A program made the position numbers and the translations under genes. The notes under the pieces were generated by a model. That model ran no database searches. It had not been told where the DNA came from and saw only the letters and a list, made by a program, of their open reading frames with translations. From assembly GCA_001661515.1 (NCBI GenBank), contig LUVW01000001.1, positions 723,307 to 787,306 on the forward strand: a stretch of 64,000 bases of DNA. The letters run 5' to 3'. This document shows, piece after piece, positions 33,307 to 46,717 of this stretch. The stretch is from Capniomyces stellatus. Its lineage: Eukaryota > Kickxellomycota > Harpellomycetes > Harpellales > Legeriomycetaceae. Position 1 is the first letter of the stretch, and each line of letters opens with the position of its first letter.

Positions 33307-35753
33307 ATGGATTTAAACGGACTTAATAAAGAAGAAATAGGGTACATAAAGTCATGCAGGAACATTGAAGAATTCAAAAAGTTAAATAGAATCGGACAAG
33401 GATCCTATGGGATTGTTTAGTAAATACACCCAAACACTTATTAATCGGCATAACGGAAGTTTGAAATGTTAGCGAGCATAAAGACTTTTGTAGAAGATGA
33501 ATAAAAATATAGAAATAATGGCAACAGTAGGGCAAAACACAAGGAAACAAGTAGGATATATGCGATAAAGAGAATAGAGACACGAAATTCCTCGGAATTT
33601 GGTGTTCCCATGCACAGTCTGCGAGAAATAATGTTATTAAAACAATTGAAACACCTGAATATCGTCCGTGTTGAGCACATATTGTATGGATCAGGATTTG
33701 ACCAAATATTTATGGCGATGGAGTATTGTGAACAGGTAAACGCAAATAAACGCAAACAATTGTCAGAACAACACGCGGCATGCTAAACTTTTAGGGTTTG
33801 ATGTTCCAGGTCAGACACTGCAAATGTCAACCAGAACATAAAAATCATAACACAAAAGAATCGCTGCGAGCATGTATATGTACGCGTTGGCCTGTGTGTG
33901 CTTTAGAAAATAAGACTCGGAAGTTAAGGGCGTATAAAGACCTTTTAAATTTTACTATTGGTTTTGTTTGATTCTGGTTGTAGGATTTGGGGATTTTACT
34001 TGATTATATGAAGAAGCCGTTCTCGTTTCCAGAGGGTAAGAATGATTGTGTAAATAAAAGACAGGTAGTCCGATTAGAAGGGGGATAGATATGTAAGATC
34101 GACTAACAGCCAAGTTAACTGCAAAAAAAAACATAGTCAAGTGTTTAATGAAACAACTTCTTGAGGGGATCGGGTATTTACATAGAAACAATGTCATTCA
34201 TAGGTAAAACACAAAAGTAAATTAATGAAATAGGCATAAAGAAGCTGGTCTATAAACCCTGTCAATGCCGTGTATTGACTGCGTCCCTGCCCTTTAAAAT
34301 GCGATGTAGAGATTTAAAGCTGTCAAACCTGCTATTAACGTCGGAGGGAGTGCTAAAGATAGGTGAGATGAATGTATTATAGTTACAAATGTATTTGAAC
34401 ACAAATAGATGTAGATGAAAAGTAGCTTTTCGTATGTTTAAAATACATCAATGTACATGTACTTGTTTATAAAACGACTATGAAAGCTGATTTCGGTCTT
34501 GCGCGGAATTTTTTTGAGGGAAAAAACACAGAGTTGACACCAGGAGTTGTTACATTGTGGTACAGATCGCCCGAGTTGCTATTCGGGTGTAGTGGGTATA
34601 CAGAATCAGTTGACATGTGGTAACTAAATGGATAAAGCTTGTATAAAATATTGAATGTCCTTCAAAACCAAAACCAAAACCAAAACCAAAACCAAAACCA
34701 AAACCAAAACCAAAACCAAAACCAAAACTAAAACTAAAACTAAACATTCAATGTTAAGCACCAAATATTAAATGATACGTATATCAAACAAATCGCCTGG
34801 AACAATAGGTCTGCTGGATGCATATTTGGAGAGTTTTTGTGCCACAAACCATTTATAGCAGGCAGCACAGAGCTTGAGCAAGTAAGGTTGATTGTTGAGC
34901 TTATTGGAACACCAAGTACCGAGGAAGTGGAAAAGTACTTGGGTTGCAACGAAAAAGACATAAAGAAATCAGACAACCTAGTATTGAGATTTATCGAGAA
35001 ACTACCAAAACAAAGGTAATTGTTTATAATTTGAACATAGCCAATCGACAGGCATTTATGCGTAATCTAAAGCGCATTTTTATGATATGTAGGTATAACA
35101 AAATAAGCGCCAAAGTGCCTTATGCCACAGACCAAGCTGTAAATATGCTTGAGATGCTTTTAAAATATAACCACGAGACGAGGTTAACAGCGGCTGAGGC
35201 ATTAAAACACGAGTATTTTAGCGAAAGGCCACGAGGTATGAAAAAGCTTATTATTCCATTGCGTATTATAAACATAGACACCAGTATACCACCTCAGGTA
35301 GTATTTGGTTGTGCTTAAAGAAAGATATAAAGACAAATAAATAACAAATAAATGAAAAACCAACTATACACAGCTGTTGAAAGATGGCTTCTGCCGACAT
35401 TCCCCGAACTAAGAAACCATAACCAAGAGGCTGTATACGAGAATAACCAAGACCATTTGGAAGCAGGAAAAGGTGTCAAACAACACGAAATTCTAGAACG
35501 AAGCCAGGACAGCCAGAGCGTAAAAGTTGAAACGGAAATTGAAAAAAAATCAGGTCTAGGCCTAAACCCAAAACCAAATAATGGCAAACATGGCATGTAC
35601 GAATTTGAATTTGATGTTCATGAACTGGTACCGTTTGAGAGTAAATCTCACAAAAACAGTAAAAGGCAAAAACAAGATAGTAAAAGAAAAGATAAAACCA
35701 AGACCAAGACCAAGACCAAGACTAAAAAAGTAAAAAGAGAAAAGACTCGGTAA
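33307..35753 (+). CDS. CDK10-type cyclin-dependent kinase
   Basis: Nine exons, 33307..33419, 33528..33735, 33984..34035, 34110..34203, 34310..34362, 34487..34619, 34809..35015, 35093..35235 and 35374..35753, join in phase to 460 residues. Kinase features in order are [14 protein letters not shown], the Gly loop GQGSYGIV, the catalytic Lys in YAIKRI, the cyclin-contact helix [36 protein letters not shown], the activation segment [17 protein letters not shown], and the CDK10-like end [10 protein letters not shown]. The Gly loop, Lys, HRD and DFG residues are intact, so it should be active with a cyclin. SLREI and the MPTFPE-type end favour CDK10 over CDK11; CDK11 is the alternative. About eight residues (AKLTAKKN) are inserted before the αE helix. 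The tail is hydrophilic and ends in a Lys/Thr repeat that could serve as a nuclear signal. Confidence 0.92.
34663..34743. repeat. CAAAAC hexamer array in CDK10-like intron 6
   Basis: About 13 copies of the hexamer, the last ones changed to CTAAAA. It sits between the donor at 34620 and the acceptor before 34809, so it is removed from the mRNA. Confidence 0.95.
35694..35727 (+). repeat. ACCAAG hexamers coding Lys-Thr repeat
   Basis: Five to six near-perfect hexamers in the last CDK10-like exon encode a KTKTKT tail just before KKVKREK. Confidence 0.9.
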
Positions 35754-36197
35754 TAACTGTTGGAAGAAATAATCAAAAACGAGGAAAGAGAAAAATAGCA
35801 GTTTATCACTGGATTTGTTTAAATAAGTTGACTTGGGCAGGCATAGCCACGACAAAAATAAATCACGTTGAAACTTATATCTTTTCTTTATATTTCTTTA
35901 CTATTATTACTGATATTGATTTGCAGTTTCTTAACAATGCATATCTTTGGTAAAATAAAAAGAAATAAAAAAAAGAGCAGAAATATTGTAATGTGCGTTT
36001 CCATAGTGTGTATTAGGAACTTTCCTTTCTTGCTTTATTATTAAATAAATTTGCAGTAAAATATAGTAATTATATAAACAGCATATGGCAGAAAACAAAA
36101 CAAATGAACATTGGCGTTAATGGATAAGAAGATAATGTAAAATATTTTCATACATACGATAGCATCGCGGCTCAAACGGGGAGTATACGTAAATTTA
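35754..36197. other. Short convergent spacer
   Basis: 444 bp between the stop codons of the CDK10-like gene and PAN3; AT-rich 3' UTR sequence for both. Confidence 0.7.
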
Positions 36198-39100
36198 CTA
36201 GGATATCAACTCGTTGTATGCAGCCTCGATGCATTGCTTGATACTTTGGTAGGTGACAACTAAACAGGTTTTCTCGTCAACAGAAGTCAACAAAATATGT
36301 TCAGAGGAACCGGCGTCCAGCTTGTTTAAATTTGAAATGACATGAGCCATATCAACAACAGGCTGCAACCCGCCTTCGTTGACTTGATGGAACACATGCC
36401 CAAAAAACAAAGTGATCAAATACCTATCCCCAGTTTCAGCCCATCGACTATCGTTCCTCAAACCTGGTCTCCCGATTATAAAATTAAGCTTCGATAGGAC
36501 CCTGAATAGCCTCCCATTTTCGAGCTCAGTTGCCAAGCCTCTCTCTATATCATCCAACCGGCTACATTTTTATAAATTTATTGATGTTTTTCGCTGTTCA
36601 GTTCCATGCTCATACAATTAAATAAATACATTAACAAAAATCAATGCTTTTGTGCCATAAAAATATTTATATTTATACGCGTATATTACTTTAACGAGTC
36701 GTCATATTCGCTCAGTAATCGGTGACTATGCGAAGCTAGTAATGCGTCCACATTAACGTCGACGTTTGATATCAGTAATGATACTAGCTGAACCAACTCG
36801 GGCGAATATCCTAGCTGTATGGTCGAAATACACTCTCCAATCGAGTTTTGTGGGTTCATGTTTTTTGACAACAGCGATAAAAACATAAGTCCGACACTGA
36901 TAAAATCCTTTTGCTAATCCCAGCGTTAAGAAGAAGAAAAAAATTAGATCTGAAAAATGAAATAAGTAGGTAAAATGGAAAACAACCACCAATAAACTCT
37001 GGATTGTTGGCAAGAATAAGCGCATGCGTCGATATTTATCCTTTATTCTGTCCTTTGCTTTTAATTTTGACACGTTTTACACAACTATATTATGTTTTAC
37101 CTGAAGCTCCTTTACTATGTTTGGTGGATGCTGAAAGAGTATTTGACTGAGTCCCACCCACCCAATCCGAACCCTACAAATAGTGTCAAAACAACGCCCA
37201 AAAATCGTTTATCGTTTTAAAATTTCGCCTTTTGCTCGCTTTAGTTTAATATTAAAAAAAAAGCATCAGCAGCAGCATCACTTTGGTAGTTATTTGTTGG
37301 CCTACCTGTTTGTGCTCTGCAGCAATACCGTAAACGGGTCCAAAATGTTTTGACAAAGTCCGTTCAAGTGAATAGCTTTCAACCCTGACAGAATCTGGAT
37401 TATCAAACACCAAGCTTGGTTCTCTGTCATATTTCCTGGCGCCCCCACGTACAAGTCATGCCCCAAGTTAGTTGAACATGGGTAATAGTCATACACCAAG
37501 CACAATGCTATAAAAATAAAATAAAAGATAACCCGATTTGAGATATTAGCCTAATAAAACTACTTTTGGAACCACTTTGACTACTTTTGGAATTGAGCTT
37601 GTAAACAATAGACATAAAAAAAATACTGAGTGTATTACAGCTATCTCCAAATGAATGCGTAGTAAAAGCTTCGTGTATTCGAACTATGCTCGGATGCTGT
37701 ATTTTCACCAATACATCCATGGCAACTAATGACTTTACCGATAACGATCTGCAATCTAGTTCAACACATTAGCAAAACATTAGCAAAACATCACTTTACA
37801 TAAACATATTTAATATATGTACATCTATACTGGAAATAATATAAAAGTTAACCCCAATATAAACATACCATGGACTCTGTGCAGGCAGTAGGTTTTACCG
37901 TCAACATTAGAAAGTGCCTTATAGAATGATGCCTTTAACCCTTGCGTCTCCAAACCATAATTTGGGCCTGGAGACTCGATAGGCGTTAATGACATGTAAT
38001 GATGAATGTTTTTGGGGACGTTATTGTCTATCTCGGTGTATAAACCATAAATATCTTATTAGTACATTGTTTCTGTTTTATAAGTTAAAAAGTATGCACC
38101 AACATCCCTCACTCAATTCCAAGCAGCATTTTCTCAAACGTTCGCTAAACGCTTCAAAATATTACCTATAAAACTTGACCGCAACATGTTCTCTTTCTGA
38201 AGCCTATTCCTAAGCTCCTTCTTGATAAAGAAATCATCAATCGTCCTTTGATATGGCTTAAGAGTCTATTAATAAGTGATCAAAATAAATATATGCATCC
38301 ACAGCATCGATCAAGCATAAATAACATGTGCCCTATCTGCCGTATATTTATATCTGTATGCATTGTATTTGTGTTGGCTTTACCTTAGCCTCGTTCAGTG
38401 GAGAGTTTGTGTAGCTTTCGGTCTATATTTATTTTTTAAAAGCCTTTGCTTTATTTACTCGATTGGATGACAACTTAACAGTGTAAAAAGTTCTCCCTTT
38501 CATTTACATACCTGATATGGATTTTTACTATTGAATCTGCTGTCTTGTCCTGTCACTGCTGGGTTATCCGCCATTGTGTACGAGGAACTACTTTATTCAC
38601 GCATCGCTTGTCATTTAATTTCAACATTACCGCCTTTTTTATTAGGATTTAGCACCAATTCTAATGTTCAGTTTCAATAACATATCTGTAGACTATATAC
38701 TAACACCAAACAAACTTACTTGTTATCGGTGGCATCCACTTTCCCTATTTTTGTCAAAAGCACAACAATTAATTAGTAAAAGACAAAATGCAAGCCCAGT
38801 ATAAGTCTTATTCGTTTTTCATTTCTTTTCTTTTTGGTTACACTACTCTTTACTCTCAAAATAAATCCACATGATGTTTTTTATGTCTCTTAAAAAGTCA
38901 AAAGCTACAAATTCAGTATACAAGAAGCACCTTATTTACCTTGGTACACACCAGTATTTTCAAATTGTTTTTGTTTTATTAGCGATAGTTTTGAAAAGGT
39001 GTTTTCAACCACTGCTCTATTGCTTACTTCGGCTCCCAACGGTGGGAAATCTTTGTTGTTAACAATTGTTTTTTTCGTTTTTGATGGCTCGAAGGCTGCG

Positions 39101-39417
39101 CTAGCCGCGTTTAGTTTTGACTTGCTATGTTGTTACAATTAGTTCTTGTTTAAAATACACACATTTAATCAATTGATTGTCAAAGTAAAAGTACAGTGCT
39201 GCATGTCCACTTAAGTGTAAACGTGACGTTTATAAAGCTCAGTTTAGTCTTTCATCTCTTCATCTCACTCTTCTTTTACATTCCCTGTTCAATGTATTCT
39301 ACCTTTGGTTTGGGGATGGGGTGGTGTGGTGTGGTGTGGTGTGGTATTGGATGTGTTTACCATGCTGAATCTGGTATATTTGAAATTAAATAATTAATAC
39401 ACAACTTACCTGCTCAT
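36198..39417 (-). CDS. PAN3: PAN3, regulatory subunit of the PAN deadenylase
   Basis: Twelve exons join in phase to 524 residues: 39417..39410, 39124..38940, 38744..38720, 38590..38512, 38422..38384, 38265..38166, 38027..37869, 37755..37639, 37507..37306, 37173..37101, 36913..36690 and 36561..36198. Residues ~5-16 form a PAM2 motif (SKLNAASAAFEP) that binds poly(A)-binding protein. From ~146 comes the pseudokinase (NIHHYMSLTPIE, KIQHPSIVRIHEAF, FGDSSLCLVYDYYP, LKAIHLNGL), then a linker that dimerises in known PAN3, and from ~404 the C-terminal knob (ATELENGRLFRVLSKL, ETGDRYLITLFFGHVFHQV, LNKLDAGSSEHI). PAN3 recruits PAN2 to mRNA for poly(A) shortening. No CCCH zinc finger is visible before or after the PAM2. 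The first coding exon has only 8 nt; an alternative start at the Met codon at 38574 would lose the PAM2. Confidence 0.95.
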
Positions 39418-41960
39418 TTTAATTTATTAATCGTGCTGGTCCTAGGCCCCGATTGTTATACTCAGCTTGTACTGACGCTTTAAATGTGCAAAATGATAAA
39501 ACAGCGTGTCAGCAAAGTTAATTTACTTATTTATTGATGGAATTACTCGGCTTTTTTTTTTTTTTACTGGAATTACTACATCTTTCTATTGGAATTTTAT
39601 TATGTTTTTATTTACTATAAAACTAACATTTGTTTTTCAACACTTTATTGTCTCTTAATTTAAATTGCTATTTGTTACAGCAAAAAATGTAGAAGCACTA
39701 CTTGAATTAAAATCTGATAGAACTTCAATAAAGCTAAATGTTGATTGCCAACTGAATGTATACAAATATTCGGGACTTGGTTTAGCTGTACTTGCCCATT
39801 AGTAAAGAAGTAATTAAAATGCAGAATAATCGTGTAAAATAGCTCAATCTCTTAACAGTCACAACTATACACACTGTCTTTTGGCTTTATTGTGCCGAGA
39901 AACTTGGGATAAAACACAGCCCTAGTGCATACTTAAGGTGAGTCCTCCCCCCTCTCTCATGCACGCAAACCTATACTACTGCTGGGTAACAGTGGTGTTC
40001 ATACTAGACATGTTGTAGACAAAATCACGTTTAACTCTGATCCCTATACAAACAACTACTATGACATACGACCAGACTATCAGTCATACTTTTTTTTTGT
40101 TAATCAGTTTTAAGAAAGAGTCGGGTTTATTTAAACTTTTACAATTATTGATACCTCAATCAGTAACTTTTTTTATTTATTTTTTATTTACTGAAGTACT
40201 GATGTATATTTTTGAATTTTTGACTGGTACTTTGATTGCCTGATCTATTAAAGTATATTAGTGAAGCTGGTAGTAAGCTCTTGGTGATTTAAAGATTACT
40301 TTTTGTGAAAAAGAGTTTTCCATTTCAAAACTAACAGCGTAAAGAAAGCTTGCTAGTTTTTTCGCTTTGGATATTGTGGTTCAAAATTGCACTGCTGATT
40401 TTCCTGAAGGAGCCTGCCTTATCTCGATTATTCAGCGAGATATTGTTATTTATATTTCCCACATCACAGTTTGCTTTAAATGATGGTAAAATATTCAGAG
40501 GGGATTATCGGAGGCCAATAAGACCATAAAATAGCTGTAAATTCAATATAGCTCGACAATTGATGGTTGGTGTGACAGTTTTAGTGATGTTTCTGTAAAA
40601 TCTCGTTGTTTTTATCAAAGTTACATTTCTCTATATAGATCCAAAGTTCAACAATTAATTGAATCGGGTTAAATTATTGATAATTCACAGATTTTGGTCA
40701 GCCTGAAAAAGCCTTAAAACATTAGCAAAATAAATTGGGTCAGTATATAATGAGAATTGCCAACATTCGACTAGGAATTAACACTGATTTAGAGAAATGT
40801 ATAGGTGCCACTTATTTATTCGGATTCTCGTTTAATTTATCAGTTTTAAGGCTGCACTGTAAAAACGATGGAGAAGGGATTACCACAAAATTCTTAGGGG
40901 GGGGGGGGAGAAGAATATTCTTGTTGAAAAGATGGTATTTATTCTTTTGATTCATTCTGAGCTATCTCGAGCAGAGTGATGGTGTGTAGAACACCCGCCC
41001 ATTTAAAATTACATGGTCATAGTATCAGCATGCTCTAAAAGCAAATGTGACCTGAATAGATAGTAACTTGAAACCTCAATCAAAAATATGCAAAATCTGA
41101 ACTATTTGATAATAAAGTTAAGAACCAAGTTATGAAGTATCAGATTGGAAAACCTAAATGATACACACACGCTCAATTAGTAATCCGGTTTCACTATTAT
41201 AAACACATGAAACTTTTGTTTAAAAAAGGTATCACATCTAGTCATGTTACTACTTAGCACAAAATGTTTTATAGGAATACAAATCCCGGAAGATATTTAC
41301 CTTCTCAATTGGGTTATATCCATCCAATAAACCATCCATAATTGGTTTGAGGATATAGCTGAAGAGGCTTTTTTTTATTGTCTTTGGTTACATTGAACGC
41401 ACTTTAGAGTGATAAAACAACAAAGTAGAGAGTGTATAGAATGGCAAAACGTTTGAACAAAGCACCCAATTGGGGGCTAAAGTTTATTTTGTCTTTTAAA
41501 CTCGTGTACTGATATTATTATAAATGTCAGGAATAACAATAGCCAAAACTCGACTCAATCAACTAAAGAGGTGTAATTTAATAGGCAAGGTACAATCCAT
41601 GGATCCCCTAGACTCATAATAGCAAATAAAAGTATATCTGTCTAGCCGATTCTCTTGAAACGTTATTAATAATTGATAAACGGCAATTTATAACACTTAA
41701 TTCAAAAAGAAAAGAAAAAAATACTGCGATTTTTAAACAGATCGATTAATAATACAAAGACTTAATATTGACCAAATAGTTAAGGCATAGCTTGTTTCAA
41801 AGCCAACCAAAAGAAAGTAAAGAAGTAATAAAAAATATATATTGGAATAATGAAATGTCAATCTTCGTCAATAATAACAATAAAAATAAAAATGACGAGT
41901 TTAATAAAAAGTTATGAACAGAATAATATTATTGTTGCTTGAAGGTCAGTGATTTTTCCA

Positions 41961-42017
41961 AAAAAAAAAAAAAAAAAAAAAAAAAAAANNNNNNNCAAAA
42001 AAAAAAAAAAAAAAAAA
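41961..42017. repeat. Poly(A) tract interrupted by seven N
   Basis: A long A run, then N at 41989-41995, then C and more A. The N run most likely marks an unresolved homopolymer length. Confidence 0.9.
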
Positions 42018-45000
42018 CTGCTACAAATGATTTACACACCAAAATACCGTGATCCTTTTTAGTAAAAAGAAATGATGAAACATTGATGACAGTTCCTCGT
42101 AGGCCAGCTTGCATAGTTACTGAGGGTAGTGGCGGTTGTCTGCTATTAACCGCTTCTGGCAAGTTGAATGTTTTGGCGCTTTCGTTTGAAAATCGAATTT
42201 GTGTCAGCTACGACTTTGCATACAATCAACTCCCAAATCACTGATTGATACTTATCCCCAATTTATTGGCTTTGGGTGTATGTAGCTTACTCTGAGCCTT
42301 TGTAGTTGGCTGTTCAATGATTCCCGTTGCGGCTAAATTCACAAAAAAAATCAAAAGTCACCCCTAGCCATTTCAAGTTATTTTTGTCAAATCCACCTCC
42401 TTAATCCGTTTTAGCAATAATTGTTAGAAGTATCGCCATTAAAAAAAACCACGCTTGCAATAAAAGACTATGACGTTGCAACAAACGCAACTTTAACAGA
42501 ACGTAACTATATTGGTAATAGGCTAAAATAGAATATTTAGTTAACATTAGATATTTAAATAATGCCGTTTTAGGTAATAATAATACAATTGTTTCTTCGA
42601 CATTCACTTGCTTCAAAGGCAATTGGTATTTAGCAAACCTACTGAAGTATCAATGAACGGGATTGATTAAAAAAATGGGCATTAATAAAAAAAACATTTA
42701 ACATTACAAGTCAGTATTACCAACGCCACTAAATCTAAGATGTATTTTATTCAAAAAAAAATACATCTAAGATTCCATCCGTTATAAATCAAACAAGAAA
42801 AAAAGTACGACTTTGGTTAGGTTAAATCGAAGCCAAAGTAAAGTTGACCCAATTTGTTATTTTCAAATAAATCAGAAGGAAAGACGTGGGCTTTTCATTA
42901 TTGTGAAGATCATGGATGAGTAAAAAAATAAAGCATAACCAAACCTGTTAAAGTAAATCATTGTAGTAAACAAAACCAATTAAAAAAGTAGCTATAACTA
43001 TTATACATCGAACCAAACTTTGCCCTTTGGTTCACCATCAACAAGCATTGTTTTAAGGAAGAAATAAAAAGTATAAAATTAAAAAGGAATTTTTACTGCC
43101 TTTACATAAGATACTTTGTGTAAATGGTAATGTGATTTTGACAAAATGGTTATATTCAAATATAGGATTATAGACCTCAATAAGTTACTAAGTCAAAAAA
43201 TTCGTTGCAAAACTTTTGCGTGAAATTGATATTTAGTTTTACACTCTACTTTTCAATGCTACGGCTTACCTGAATGGGATCTATCATTAGAACCTTTGTA
43301 AACTGACAGCTTTTTTGAGGTGAGATAAAAACAAACTTGGAAATTCGACAATAATAAACAGTAGTGTTAAAGAAAATATGCTGGCTTAAAATTACCTGAT
43401 CATAACATAACGTTATGAAGGTGTAGTTATTAAAATGCGAGTTTAAGGCTCCAAATAGAACAATCTAATTTTAGATAATACCCGAATTGTAGCAACAGAA
43501 ACTGTAGTGGTGATGTATGCATTACACTTGGGTAATGTACCCGTGTACTCAAGCGTAGATTCATACTTTGTTATATTTGAAAAATATGGCATGTTATTGA
43601 AATAACATTAAAAAGTAGCAGGCTAATAACGACATGTTGTTAATAATAGGAAAAAGTTCAATAACGTTATACACAACAAATACAACATCGCGTTTTAGCC
43701 AAGGTGATGTTTATTGGTTGTCTTATTCCAACTTTGGCCTGAATTACTTGGGCCGAAGTCCAAATGGGCTTTTTTTTTTACTATCTTTATTTATGTTTAC
43801 TGACTTGATTTTTTTTTATACTTGTTTAGGAAGAAAAAAAAGTCCACGTCAGAGGGTGTACGTACTGTTAGAAGATAATTGTGCGGCGTATAGAGTGCAA
43901 CTAATTTAAATTAAAAATCGACATTGGTTGCTTTGTATTTTAGATTTATAGGCCAAAGCACAAGTATATCAACCTCAGATCAATTTAAAAAGAAACAAAC
44001 CAAATCAAAATATAAAATATAAAATGAAACCAAATGAATAACTATTTTGAATGGGAACTAAGGGAATTTTTAGGATCATTTTTCAACAAATAAAAGGATT
44101 TGTCTAATGAAACATAGGTTTCGATTTTGCGAAAAAAAAAAAAAGGCTTGCTAAGAATAAAGCATAATAGTTAGTGAATTCCTATATAAGATTTTATTAC
44201 TCGATTCAAACAACTGTCAACAACTTTTCTACAACAAAGAGGATAAGGGGGAGGCGTATCAAATAAATACTAAACAGCGCTATTCATTGTCAGTTTTTGG
44301 GCAAATTATTAATCGAGTTGTATTGAAAGTAACAGCCTGTTTACATTTTTGGAGACAGGGCAGGTGCCTTTCCAATAGGTTAGCAGTCCTGTTTCATCAT
44401 CAAACCAAAATATTTGACAAGGTTTCGATCAACAGTCAAGCGTGCCGCTAAAATCAAGGTTTTTAGTTTCTAGTTTTACAAACTATGTGCTTACAAAGTT
44501 GGAGGTTTCTACACAGGTTTGGGGATCTGGCTAGCCTTAGTCTTTGTTTTATTAATGCAGGTATTTTGGTTTGCCCAAGTTTGGCTTAATAACATACAAT
44601 TCGTAGATTTAACGCAAAATCCCAAGCTATTTACGGATCTTGGATTTACTTTATTAGTTGGACATACATCGTTATTTTGCTCATTACGCAACAAATTATC
44701 TAGTTTGAAAAAGATGTGCCAAAGTGTGCCTGCTTGCCAATCCAAACCTCTAGACAGTGCACTAATTTATATTTTTGATTGACTGGAGAATCTTTTGTTT
44801 TGGTTTAATAATACAGATCTATTAATGCGAAGGCTATTAATAGCGGACACTGGCCGAATCAACCGAACTCAGCTGATAATTTGTTACTACTAGTTATTAA
44901 TACAGAATGAAAAAGCAACAACATTGGAATACAGGCTAAAGCTTGGAGATCGTTAATGTTTTTTTTTGTTGCTATCCAGCACTAGTTACTTGAGGAATAA

Positions 45001-46687
45001 AGAAAAAAAGCTCAAACTTTCGAATAATCAGCACGTTAAATATATACTAATGAGTGTTACTTTGCTGAGCTGTAGAAACGGTACAGGTGTAATATATAAT
45101 ATTCAAACATCTTTTTTTTTGTCAATTCAACTCTGAGAACCAATTTTTAGTGATAGCAGATTAAAAATTGGTAAAGTAGGTTAGATAATCGTAGTGCGAA
45201 GGTACAATTGCGAAAAAATGGTAGCTTAAAAAGCCGATTTGCAGAATTCATTTGAATTGGGCTATTGGTAATTTCAAACAAAAAAAAAAGGAAATAACGG
45301 GACACCCTTCCACTCTAGATATCAAGATTGCAGTTGTGCTGCTAGTGGTTACTTTGAAAAGGCCCTGTTATGTAGTATTAGTTTGTATAGCACCAGATGG
45401 CTTGCCAGTTGACATTATTTTAAATAAAGGGTTTCATTTATTTATATTTTTGGAATGAATCATGAAAATCTCATCAATATCTGTAGAGTTGTAATTGGTG
45501 GTAGGCATTTAGAGTCAGTCATGCAAGTAGCTTGGTATAAGTTTCAAACAGTAATGTACTAAACATACATCAGTAATGAGCAAAGGGTATTGACCAACAT
45601 GTAACTATTATTAATTGGTTTGATCTATAGATTCTAGGCGCTTAATTTAGAAGGGTTGGGTCGTAATCGTTGTTTACTACCATACATATCGAGTTTTTAA
45701 GTTCAAGGCCTTTATTGATGGTTTTTTGATTACCACTAATCCAACATACTTGCCTATTAAGAAGCAGAAAAGTTACTCAGTTTTTTCATTTATAAATGCA
45801 GTTCAAATGCCAAATTGCTGTTAGATAAATTGCGTGGCTTTCTTTTTTATTTTCCACTGCATTGAGTTGGGAACAGCTGTTAGTTTGATAGTGAACCAAT
45901 AAAGATTATGACTTGTCATAATGATTGTAGGGGGGTTTTCAGTTAAGATAACCTCGTACAATAATAACAATGGTGATGATAATAAAGTACTAATCTAGAA
46001 AAACAAATGCATGGATACTACTATTAGCAGAGGTCCTAATAATTTGTTTCTTTTTACTGTTAGGAAAACTCAACCCTGTTTAGGGAATAATTGAAAGTAA
46101 ATCAAAAAAACTGGTATTTTTGTTATGCCACTTAATCCATGGAATCGTTTTTTTTTTTTGACTTCAATTGTTAGGTATGAATTGCTTTTGGGTTTGGAAT
46201 TCCAAACCGGAATATAGAAAGTTGCTCATTTTATAAAGCTGATGGTGTGGAATCTACACCTAAAGAATACATCATTACTGAAAAACTCTTTGTAGAAAGG
46301 GAGAAAGTTCTGAATTTATAAAATCCTATAATTAATTGCTGGAGAAAAAGCAAAGAAAATAAAACTTGTCGACCTTTTTTTACTTAAAAAAAATACTTCT
46401 TTGAGAAATTTTTTTGCAAAAAAGTCACAGATGCATAGTGGAAAAAGCAAGGTTTCCTTTCTATTTTTTTTACAAATTGTTGGCAAAGCGTTGTAATTGG
46501 GTAATTTAATACGTTTGATTTGGCCTAAAAACTATTGTTTTTGGTACTTGAATATCTTTGCAGCATCAACAAAAAAAGGAAAAAAAAAACTGGAGTTTGT
46601 TGAGCAATAATGAAAACAAATTAAAGCAAATTAAAAAGAGTAAAAGTGAATAAAATGAAACAGATTGCAGATTCGTGAAATTACTAA

Positions 46688-46717
46688 AAAGAAATAAGCT
46701 AAAATGCTTATTTCTTT
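46688..46717. repeat. Perfect 12-bp inverted repeat, 6-nt loop
   Basis: The ar­ms AAAGAAATAAGC and GCTTATTTCTTT flank the loop TAAAAT. It stands alone in a gene-poor region with no T-rich terminator context. Confidence 0.75.

Noticed and set aside
34663..34743. CAAAAC array as possible telomere-like repeat
   Set aside because: It is internal to a spliced intron, short and not a known telomere unit.
42056..42235. Segment open on both strands with codon-like composition
   Set aside because: No splice partners or family motif on either strand, and the strand cannot be decided; a chance open stretch is likely.
44519..44782. Hydrophobic plus-strand open frame
   Set aside because: No ATG start, no motif and no supporting neighbour; T-rich DNA easily encodes hydrophobic frames.
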